Positions 1 through 5,440 of a stretch of DNA of 5,931 bases are shown one piece after another; position 1 is the stretch's first letter; each line of letters begins with the position of its first letter. The translations under genes were made by a program, and so were the position numbers. The notes under the pieces were generated by a model. It was not told the DNA's origin. It was given only the letters and a program-made list of their open reading frames with translations, and made no database searches. Source of the DNA: JBEIJQ01 sp040380145 (GTDB taxonomy: Bacteria > Bacteroidota > Bacteroidia > Chitinophagales > Saprospiraceae); assembly GCA_040380145.1 (NCBI GenBank), contig JBEIJQ010000175.1, forward strand, positions 1 to 5,931. Reading direction: 5' to 3'.

Positions 1-19
1 CCCACAACGAATTCTCCCC

Positions 20-1198
20 ATGCGCGAAGTGTACATCCTTTCCGCCCAACGCACCCCGATCGGATCTTTCGGCGGTTCGCTTTCCGAAGTCCCCGCCCCC
101 AAATTGGGCGCGGCGGCCATACAGGCAGCTCTGCAGAAAGCTGGCGTGGATCCCGCTACGGTGGACGAGGTATTGTTCGGCAACGTCATCTCGGCCAATC
201 TCGGCCAAGCCCCCTCGCGGCAGGCGGCCCTTTTTGCCGGAATGTCCAACCGCATTCCCTGCACCGACGTCAACAAAGTTTGCGCATCCGGCATGAAATC
301 CGTGATGCTCGGCGCGCAAAGCATCCAAGTCGGCCAGAACGACCTCGTGGTGGCCGGCGGCATGGAAAACATGTCGCGCATCCCCTACTACCTGCCCACC
401 GCGCGTTACGGCCAGCGCTACGGCCACGGCGAACTGGTGGACGGACTGGTGAAAGACGGCCTGACCGATGTGTACAACCAATTCGCCATGGGCGTCTGCG
501 CCGACCGCACGGCCGAAAAATTCGGCATCACGCGCCAAGAGCAGGATGAGTTCGCGGTGGCATCTTACAAACGCTCCGCAGCTGCTTGGGAAGCAGGGCA
601 TTTCGGCCATGAGGTCGCATCCGTATCGGTTCCCCAACGCAAGGGCGACCCGATCGTGGTGTCCAAGGACGAGGAGTACACCAACGTGAAGTTCGACAAG
701 ATCCCCTCGCTGAACCCCGTGTTCACCAAAGAGGGCACGGTGACCGCCGCCAATGCATCCACCATCAACGACGGTGCTGCCGCCCTCGTGTTGGCCAGCG
801 GCGAAAAAGTGCGGGAACTCGGCCTGAAGCCCATCGGACGCATAGTGGCATTCGCCGATGCCGCCCAAGAGCCGGAATGGTTCACCACCGCGCCCGCCCT
901 GGCCGCCCCCATCGCCCTTCAAAGGGCCGGGCTGTCGCTCGGCGACATAGATTTCTTCGAGGTCAACGAAGCGTTCTCGGTAGTTACGCTCGCGTTCATG
1001 AAGGCACTCGGAATCCCGCACGAAAAAGTGAACGTGTTCGGAGGAGCCGTTTCGCTGGGCCATCCGCTGGGCGCTTCCGGGGCCCGCATCTTGGTCACTC
1101 TGCTCAACGTGCTGCAACAAAAAGGCGGCCGCTATGGAATGGGGGCCATCTGCAACGGCGGCGGCGGTGCCTCCGCCATCATCGTGGAACGCCTTTGA
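20..1198 (+). CDS. Acetyl-CoA C-acetyltransferase (thiolase, ACAT1-like)
   Basis: This cytosolic thiolase should condense two acetyl-CoA into acetoacetyl-CoA, or run the reverse cleavage, linking acetyl-CoA to ketone-body, butyrate/PHB-type or fatty-acid and branched amino-acid metabolism. The 392-residue length is normal for a complete thiolase. The three catalytic elements are visible: nucleophilic Cys88 in NKVCASGMKS, the NEAF box at 316-319, His348 in GGAVSLGHPLGASG, and the second acid/base Cys378 in CNGGGGASA near the C-terminus. GGAVSLGHP and NKVCASGMK resemble mitochondrial ACAT1 more than the long-chain 3-ketoacyl thiolases, so acetoacetyl-CoA is the likeliest substrate; chain length cannot be proven from sequence. 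The ATG at 20 gives the expected MREVYILSAQRTPIG start. Only 19 nt of upstream sequence is present, with no recognisable ribosome-binding site. No beta-oxidation or ketone-body partner gene is adjacent, and a strong hairpin follows, so it may be monocistronic or the end of an operon. Confidence 0.95.
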   Translation: MREVYILSAQRTPIGSFGGSLSEVPAPKLGAAAIQAALQKAGVDPATVDEVLFGNVISANLGQAPSRQAALFAGMSNRIPCTDVNKVCASGMKSVMLGAQSIQVGQNDLVVAGGMENMSRIPYYLPTARYGQRYGHGELVDGLVKDGLTDVYNQFAMGVCADRTAEKFGITRQEQDEFAVASYKRSAAAWEAGHFGHEVASVSVPQRKGDPIVVSKDEEYTNVKFDKIPSLNPVFTKEGTVTAANASTINDGAAALVLASGEKVRELGLKPIGRIVAFADAAQEPEWFTTAPALAAPIALQRAGLSLGDIDFFEVNEAFSVVTLAFMKALGIPHEKVNVFGGAVSLGHPLGASGARILVTLLNVLQQKGGRYGMGAICNGGGGASAIIVERL

Positions 1199-1223
1199 TT
1201 TCATCGACGGCGACCGTTCTTCC

Positions 1224-1265
1224 CACAAAACCGCACAAAGGCGCATCCTTTTGTGCGGTTTTGTG
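1224..1265 (+). terminator. Strong hairpin, probable intrinsic terminator after the thiolase gene
   Basis: CACAAAACCGCACAAA (1224-1239) is perfectly complementary to TTTGTGCGGTTTTGTG (1250-1265), a 16-bp stem. GG (1240-1241) and CC (1247-1248) can extend it across a one-base bulge (T1249), leaving the loop CGCAT. The A-run/T-run inside the stem around a GC core is typical of rho-independent terminators, and the 3' side continues into TATTTT. It starts 26 nt after the thiolase stop and ends 25 nt before the next start codon. The symmetry means it could also act on the - strand, but no - strand gene is evident here. Confidence 0.75.
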
Positions 1266-1273
1266 TATTTTCG
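1266..1273 (+). promoter_or_regulatory. Possible Bacteroidota-type -7 element
   Basis: TATTTTCG matches the Bacteroidota -7 consensus TAnnTTTG except at one position (C for T). It lies just 3' of the hairpin and 17 nt upstream of the lipoprotein ATG, which would give a very short leader. No TTTG-type -33 element sits at the expected 19-21 nt spacing; the nearest TTTG (1250-1253) is only 12 nt away. Some promoter is needed here if the hairpin terminates, but this exact placement is weakly supported. Confidence 0.25.
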
Positions 1274-1290
1274 CGGAAAAGTTTTTTTCG

Positions 1291-2127
1291 ATGCAAAACA
1301 AGACCAAGACATTCGCTTTTTCTGTGTTGCTTGCACTGGCCCTCACGGGCTGCGATGAAGTGCCGCCGACCGTCCAGCTCGACCGCTACGAATGTTCCGA
1401 TCCCGCTCCGACGGCGCAGCCACGCCGCGTATTGATCGAAGAGTTCACGGGCGTGAAGTGCGTCAACTGCCCAGATGGAGCCGCCCAGATCGCAGCTTTG
1501 TTGGACCAAAACCCCGATCGGCTCATCGCGGTTTCCATCCACACGGGATTTTTCTCGACGACGTTCCCCAACAGCCCCCAGGATCTGACCTTTGCGGAAG
1601 GTCCCGCAATCAATAACCTGATCGGCAATGTAGAGGGCTACCCGGCCGCCACAGTCAACCGCCGTCTGTTCCCGGGCGAATCGGCCCGCCCCCTCGGACA
1701 GGCCAAATGGCCCGGCTACATCGCCACGGAACTTTCAGAAACCCCTCTGGTGAACGTCGAGATACTCAACGTGGCCTACGATTCGATCCTGCGCCGCGTG
1801 ACCTTCGATGTCCGGCTCGAGTGCAACGCGAACGTGAAATCGGAAATCGCCGTCACGGCACTGGTCACCGAGGACGGTATCGTGAGCCCGCAGGAAACCC
1901 GCACGGGCGTGGTGGACGGTTATGTGCACAAGCACGTGCTGCGGGCCATGCAGCCCAACGCCAACGGCTTGAGCGTGCCGCAGTTGCCTTTCGTGCATAC
2001 CTTCTCCTTCGACTTGGATCCGCTTTGGGTCTCCGAGAACTGTCACCTCGTGGCCTTTGCCCACTACAAAGATGTGGCCGGCGGCAATGTGGCCGTCCTT
2101 CAAGCCGCCACCGAACATGTACATTGA
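1291..2127 (+). CDS. Omp28-like outer-membrane lipoprotein with thioredoxin-type CxxC
   Basis: A 278-residue exported lipoprotein. The N-terminus has basic residues (K4, K6), a hydrophobic stretch and the lipobox LALTGC, with Cys21 the predicted lipidated residue. After a short linker comes RVLIEEFTGVKCVNCPDG (residues about 46-63), a thioredoxin-fold start with C57-V-N-C60. Later elements typical of the Omp28 family are a YVHKHVLRAM block (211-220) and a beta-rich C-terminal half ending in a VAVLQAATEHV-type strand. Omp28 proteins are surface or outer-membrane lipoproteins of Bacteroidota with poorly known function; the CxxC suggests, but does not prove, a redox role. Asp and Glu right after Cys21 could serve as a surface-export signal. 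The start at 1291 is chosen because it opens a complete lipoprotein signal; the longer reading of this frame (from 877) would overlap the thiolase gene. The spsF-like gene follows after 6 nt, suggesting co-transcription. Confidence 0.85.
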   Translation: MQNKTKTFAFSVLLALALTGCDEVPPTVQLDRYECSDPAPTAQPRRVLIEEFTGVKCVNCPDGAAQIAALLDQNPDRLIAVSIHTGFFSTTFPNSPQDLTFAEGPAINNLIGNVEGYPAATVNRRLFPGESARPLGQAKWPGYIATELSETPLVNVEILNVAYDSILRRVTFDVRLECNANVKSEIAVTALVTEDGIVSPQETRTGVVDGYVHKHVLRAMQPNANGLSVPQLPFVHTFSFDLDPLWVSENCHLVAFAHYKDVAGGNVAVLQAATEHVH

Positions 2128-2133
2128 CCGCCG

Positions 2134-2931
2134 ATGAAACTCGTGACCGTCATCCAGGCGCGCCGGGGTTCTACCCGACTGCCCGACAAGGTGTTGCTGC
2201 CCTTGGCCGGCGAACCGTTGTTGGCCCGCATGGCCGAACGGGTCCAAGCGGCCGGCCTGGTGGGTACCGTGGTGGTGGCCACTACCACCGATCCGCACGA
2301 CGATGCCGTGGAGGTGCTGTGCGAAGCGGCCGGATTGAACTGTTTCCGCGGGCACCCCACCGATTTGTTGGACCGGCACTACCAAGCGGGCAGGGCTTGG
2401 GGGGCAGATGTGGTGCTGAAAATCCCCTCGGATTGCCCGCTTATAGATCCGGCGGTGATTGACCGTACCATCGCCCACTACCTCGAACAGCCCCAAGCAT
2501 ACGATTTCGTGAGCAACCTACATCCGCCGACCTACCCGGACGGCAACGATGTGGAAATCATGCCGATGCATATCTTGGAAACCGCTTGGCGGGAGGCAGA
2601 AAAGCCCCATGAACGCGAACACACCACCCCGTTCGTTTGGGACCGGCCCGAACGCTTCCGCATCGGCAATGTGGCTTGGGAAACCGGTCTGGACTACTCG
2701 ATGTCCCACCGTTTCACCATCGACTACCGCGAAGACTACGAGTTCATCCGCGCCGTTTTCGACGAACTTTACGAGGAAAAACCGCTCTTCGGACTGGACG
2801 ATATCTTGCGGCTGTTGGACGAAAAACCCGAAATTTATGCCCTCAACGCCCTCTTCGCCGGCGTGAACTGGTACCGAAACCACTTGGATGACCTCAAGAC
2901 CGTTTCTGCCGATCAAACCAAAAACATCTGA
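2134..2931 (+). CDS. SpsF-like cytidylyltransferase (acylneuraminate cytidylyltransferase family)
   Basis: A 265-residue cytosolic nucleotidyltransferase of the CMP-sialic acid synthetase/KdsB/SpsF fold, expected to activate a sugar or sugar acid with a nucleotide (probably CTP) for glycan synthesis. The N-terminus has the signature IQARRGSTRLPDKVLLPLAG (residues 7-26), the nucleotide-binding loop with conserved Arg and Lys. Further family marks are the V-V-V-A-T strand (46-50), PSDCPLIDP (98-106) with a likely metal-binding Asp100, YPDGNDVEIM (134-143), REHTTPF (161-167) and HRFTIDYREDYEFI (192-205). Databases often label this subgroup 'glycosyltransferase family protein', but the motifs are those of a cytidylyltransferase. 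The substrate is unknown; SpsF itself was named from Bacillus spore-coat polysaccharide genes. It starts 6 nt after the lipoprotein stop and ends 4 nt before the next start, so it sits inside a tight operon. An orphan transketolase half two genes on may be related to its pathway. Confidence 0.85.
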   Translation: MKLVTVIQARRGSTRLPDKVLLPLAGEPLLARMAERVQAAGLVGTVVVATTTDPHDDAVEVLCEAAGLNCFRGHPTDLLDRHYQAGRAWGADVVLKIPSDCPLIDPAVIDRTIAHYLEQPQAYDFVSNLHPPTYPDGNDVEIMPMHILETAWREAEKPHEREHTTPFVWDRPERFRIGNVAWETGLDYSMSHRFTIDYREDYEFIRAVFDELYEEKPLFGLDDILRLLDEKPEIYALNALFAGVNWYRNHLDDLKTVSADQTKNI

Positions 2932-2935
2932 AACG

Positions 2936-3628
2936 ATGCGTACCGCCTTTTTCCTCCTGTTGCTCCTGCCCCTCGGCGTTTGTGCGCAAACGGCCGAAAG
3001 CACTTTTTTCATCGAGGTTTACGGCGATGCCCAGATAGACGTGAAACCCGACATATTGAACTACAGCGTCACTTTCTACGACTTCAGTCAGGTGGACGAC
3101 GGTTTCAACGATATGGGCAATGCCCCTGTCCCGGTGAGCATCGAAACGGCCGAAAAAATTTTGTTGGACCTCGCCAAAAAACACGGCGTCAAACCCGAAA
3201 AACTGCTCTCCGACAAGTACAGCGTGGTGTCCGAATCCTCATACGGCTCCAGTCAGCTTTCCTATACTTTCGTGTTCAACGACCTCGTCAAGCTCGAGGG
3301 GTTCGTAGAGGATCTGCGGTCTCAAAAAATTTTCAACGGCAGTTTTTCCACCATGTTTTACTCCAAAGAAAAGGAAGCCCAACGCGAACTGCGAAAGGCA
3401 GCTTTCGAGAATGCCCGAGCCAAGGCCGAGGAACTCGCCATCGCCATGGGCAAAAAACTGGGGCCGGCCACCCAAATCTGGGAGGAATCCACGACAGCGC
3501 CCTACGATGCTCTCACAGGTTATTATTACGGCGACGGTGCGGAACCCCTTCCCACGCCCGGTTACGGCGGCGATCCGTCCAAAAGCACCTTGCACAGCAA
3601 ACTCCGCGTGCGTTTCGCATTTTATTAA
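2936..3628 (+). CDS. Secreted SIMPL-domain (DUF541) protein
   Basis: A 230-residue exported protein. Residues 1-17 form a signal peptide: Arg2, a run of Phe/Leu, then GVCA with predicted cleavage before Gln18. Cys16 is not in a proper lipobox, so signal peptidase I is more likely than lipoprotein processing. The mature part fits the SIMPL/DUF541 family: an opening strand FFIEVYGDAQIDVKPDIL (24-41), a central alpha/beta region, the helix RKAAFENARAKAEELAIAMG (153-172) followed by KKLGPATQIWEES, and a closing strand SKLRVRFAF near the C-terminus. SIMPL proteins are periplasmic or envelope proteins of uncertain role; some bacterial members are tied to oxidative stress or outer-membrane integrity. 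The ATG at 2936 is preferred over the in-frame ATG at 2888 because it begins the signal peptide exactly and avoids overlap with the previous gene. It is the last gene of the three-gene unit; an AT-rich gap follows. Confidence 0.8.
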   Translation: MRTAFFLLLLLPLGVCAQTAESTFFIEVYGDAQIDVKPDILNYSVTFYDFSQVDDGFNDMGNAPVPVSIETAEKILLDLAKKHGVKPEKLLSDKYSVVSESSYGSSQLSYTFVFNDLVKLEGFVEDLRSQKIFNGSFSTMFYSKEKEAQRELRKAAFENARAKAEELAIAMGKKLGPATQIWEESTTAPYDALTGYYYGDGAEPLPTPGYGGDPSKSTLHSKLRVRFAFY

Positions 3629-3742
3629 AGGAGCCCTCGGAAAGTACTTTACGGGTCCATTTCACAAATTTTTTCGAGAGCTTTTCCTGTTCTTTTTCAC
3701 AAAAAATCACAACATATTTTTTCCAATTTTTTTCCCCAAAAA
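3629..3742 (+). promoter_or_regulatory. AT-rich intergenic leader before the transketolase gene
   Basis: This 114-nt gap is strikingly AT-rich compared with the flanking genes and probably holds the end of the upstream transcript and the promoter of the transketolase-surE pair. At its 5' end, GGA-G-CCC (3630-3636) can pair with GGGTCC (3653-3658) around a 10-bp palindrome AAAGTACTTT (3641-3650), giving a weak hairpin. TATTTTTT (3715-3722) differs from the Bacteroidota -7 consensus TAnnTTTG only in its last base, but no clear TTTG is found at the right distance upstream. TCACAA occurs three times (3662, 3697, 3707). An A-run lies directly before the ATG, and there is no Shine-Dalgarno sequence. 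Confidence 0.4.
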
Positions 3743-4600
3743 ATGACTCCAGAAAGAACCGCAGAACTCAGTGCCTTGGCGCTCAATGTCCGTGAGCACA
3801 TCATCCGCATGTCCACCGACGGCGGCTGTTTCATCGGCGCTTCCCTGTCGTGCGCCGACCTTTTGGTCTATCTGTACGCCGATTTCCTGAATGTACGGGC
3901 AGACAACCTCGACGATCCCCGCCGCGACTACCTTTTTCTGTCGAAGGGACACGATGTGCCGGCTCTGTACGGTACTTTGGCCGAGCTGGGCATTTTGGAA
4001 AAAGAGCGGCTGAAAAACCACCTCAAGTCCAACGACCACATCTACTGGCATCCCAACCCGAACGTGCCCGCCATCGAGTTCCATTCCGGCTCGCTGGGGC
4101 ACCTGCCCTCCGTGGCGATGGGCGTGGCGATGGACTGCCGCATGCGGGGGCACGACAACCACATCATCTGCATCACCGGCGACGGGGAACTCAACGAAGG
4201 TTCGGTTTGGGAGGCCGTGCTGGTGGCCGCCGCGCACAAGCTCAACCGCCTGACGATCGTGGTGGACCGCAACGCCTTCCAAGCCAACATGGCCACAGAG
4301 GATCTGATCCCCTTGGAACCGATGGCCGACAAGTTCGAGGCGTTCGGTGCGGTGGTGCGCCGCATCGACGGGCACGATTTTTCGGCCTTGGACGAGGCCT
4401 TCCGCGCCCTACCCTTCCACCCGGAAAAACCCTCCGTCATCATCGCCGACACCGTGCGCGGAAAAGGCCTCCCCAGCATCGAGGCCCGCGCCGACCGCTG
4501 GTTCGTGAACTTTTCGCATACGGAGGTGGAGCACCTGCTGCGCGAGCTCCACGGCGATTCGACCACCCAATTGACTTCCGAAACCATCGTGGCACGATGA
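3743..4600 (+). CDS. Transketolase, N-terminal (thiamine diphosphate-binding) subunit
   Basis: A 285-residue protein matching the N-terminal third of transketolase, as found in split two-gene transketolases. It should bind thiamine diphosphate and Mg2+ and needs a C-terminal partner to move two-carbon units between sugars. Visible motifs are SKGHDVPALY (67-76, with His70), GSLGHLPSVAMGVA (116-129), the ThDP/metal motif beginning GDGELNEGSVWEA (146-158, Asp147) and ending VVDRNAFQ (173-180, metal ligand Asn177), and ADTVRGKG (235-242). Two blocks are unusual. The SGHPG/SGHIGGS segment reads GGCFIGASLS (27-36), so the cofactor-site His is apparently Phe30. GSLGQGL reads GSLGHLP. This suggests a specialised subfamily rather than the pentose-phosphate enzyme. 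The usual C-terminal half is not next door: surE follows after 13 nt. The ATG at 3743, after an A-run, is the natural start. The family call is sure; substrate and partner are unknown. Confidence 0.88.
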   Translation: MTPERTAELSALALNVREHIIRMSTDGGCFIGASLSCADLLVYLYADFLNVRADNLDDPRRDYLFLSKGHDVPALYGTLAELGILEKERLKNHLKSNDHIYWHPNPNVPAIEFHSGSLGHLPSVAMGVAMDCRMRGHDNHIICITGDGELNEGSVWEAVLVAAAHKLNRLTIVVDRNAFQANMATEDLIPLEPMADKFEAFGAVVRRIDGHDFSALDEAFRALPFHPEKPSVIIADTVRGKGLPSIEARADRWFVNFSHTEVEHLLRELHGDSTTQLTSETIVAR

Positions 4601-4613
4601 CATTCCCTTTTTT

Positions 4614-5399
4614 ATGGAAAAAAAACCCCTTATCCTGATCACCAACGACGACGGCATCACCGCTCCCGGCATCCGCGCCCTCGTGGAAGCCGCCCGTGGG
4701 CTGGGCGATCTGCTGGTGGTGGCCCCCAACAAGCCCCAATCGGGGCAAGGTCACGCCATCACCCTCAACGAACCCCTGCGCCTGTACCGCGTGGAATTGT
4801 TCGAGGGCGTCGAAGCATGGGAATGCAGCGGCACGCCCGTGGACTGCGTGAAACTGGCCAAGCACATGATCCTGAAAGACCGCCGACCGGACATTTGCGT
4901 GTCGGGGGTCAACCACGGTTCGAACGCCTCGATCAACATTCTGTACTCCGGCACCATGTCGGCGGCCATGGAAGCCTCTCTGGAAGGCATCAATTCCATC
5001 GGGTTTTCGCTGCTCAACTACCGTTTCGACGCGGATTTCACCGCCTCCGCCCACTTCGCCCGCATCCTGATCGGACAGGTGCTGGAAAAAGGACTCCCGT
5101 CTGGTACCAAACTGTTGAACGTCAACATTCCCGACCTGCCGGTATCGGGCATCCGAGGATTCAAGGTCTGTCGCCAAGCCGAAGCGCATTGGAAAGAGGA
5201 GTATCGGGAAAACACAGATCCTTACGGACGCAAATACTATTGGCTCACCGGCAAGTTCGTGAACGAAGATGTGGGCGAGGATTCCGATGTGTGGGCCCTC
5301 GAGCACGGTTATATTTCCGTAGTGCCTTCCATGCACGACCTCACGGCCTACAAAGCACTGCCCGAATTGGCCGATATGGTCCGCGTGCGCCAGTCTTGA
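4614..5399 (+). CDS. surE: 5'/3'-nucleotidase SurE
   Basis: A 261-residue metal-dependent phosphatase that removes phosphate from nucleoside 5'- and 3'-monophosphates; some members also cleave short polyphosphate. It acts in the cytosol and is linked to stationary-phase survival. The active-site residues are all present: ILITNDDG near the start (Asn11, Asp12, Asp13), Ser43 in the flexible loop SGQGHAITL, Asn100 in SGVNHGSN, and the YSGTMSAAMEA helix (111-121). Length is typical for the family, and the C-terminus contains the expected dimer/tetramer swap region (about 200-261). The ATG at 4614 gives the standard short N-terminus before the first strand, and an A-run immediately follows the start codon. 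It lies 13 nt after the transketolase gene, so the two are probably co-transcribed, although their functions are not obviously linked. In many proteobacteria surE sits with pcm; that is not the case here. Confidence 0.96.
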   Translation: MEKKPLILITNDDGITAPGIRALVEAARGLGDLLVVAPNKPQSGQGHAITLNEPLRLYRVELFEGVEAWECSGTPVDCVKLAKHMILKDRRPDICVSGVNHGSNASINILYSGTMSAAMEASLEGINSIGFSLLNYRFDADFTASAHFARILIGQVLEKGLPSGTKLLNVNIPDLPVSGIRGFKVCRQAEAHWKEEYRENTDPYGRKYYWLTGKFVNEDVGEDSDVWALEHGYISVVPSMHDLTAYKALPELADMVRVRQS

Positions 5400-5420
5400 A
5401 CCCTCCTGAAGGGTTTTGTT
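5399..5420 (+). terminator. Short hairpin overlapping the surE stop, weak terminator candidate
   Basis: AACCCT (5399-5404) pairs with AGGGTT (5410-5415) around the 5-nt loop CCTGA, and the 3' arm runs into TTGTTT. The stem is only 6 bp and begins with the last base of the surE stop codon. It resembles a small intrinsic terminator but could also be a translational-coupling structure between surE and the helicase gene. Confidence 0.45.
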
Positions 5421-5440
5421 TCAACCATTGCTTTTTTTCC

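Noticed and set aside
877..1290. An upstream extension of the lipoprotein frame into the thiolase gene
   Set aside because: The extension is Arg/His-rich shadow sequence opposite no known domain. The true start at 1291 opens a complete lipoprotein signal peptide.
2269..2288. A loopless 10-bp inverted repeat around GGCC
   Set aside because: It lies within the SpsF-like coding sequence where the codons spell V-V-V-A-T-T-T in a core beta strand. The repeat follows from Val and Thr codons, and a loopless stem is unlikely to form a hairpin.
1735..2496. A 253-codon open frame on the - strand
   Set aside because: It spans the boundary of two well-supported + strand genes (lipoprotein and SpsF-like), with low-complexity composition and no family motif.
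2980..3795. A + strand open frame overlapping the SIMPL gene and crossing the AT-rich gap
   Set aside because: It is Arg-rich frame-shifted reading of the SIMPL gene that continues through low-complexity intergenic sequence into the transketolase start; no domain is visible.
4440..5336. A 298-codon open frame on the - strand opposite surE
   Set aside because: It lies fully opposite surE and the transketolase end, shows no recognisable motif, and is rich in His/Arg/Gly/Gln as expected from the complement of GC-rich codons. It is a shadow frame.
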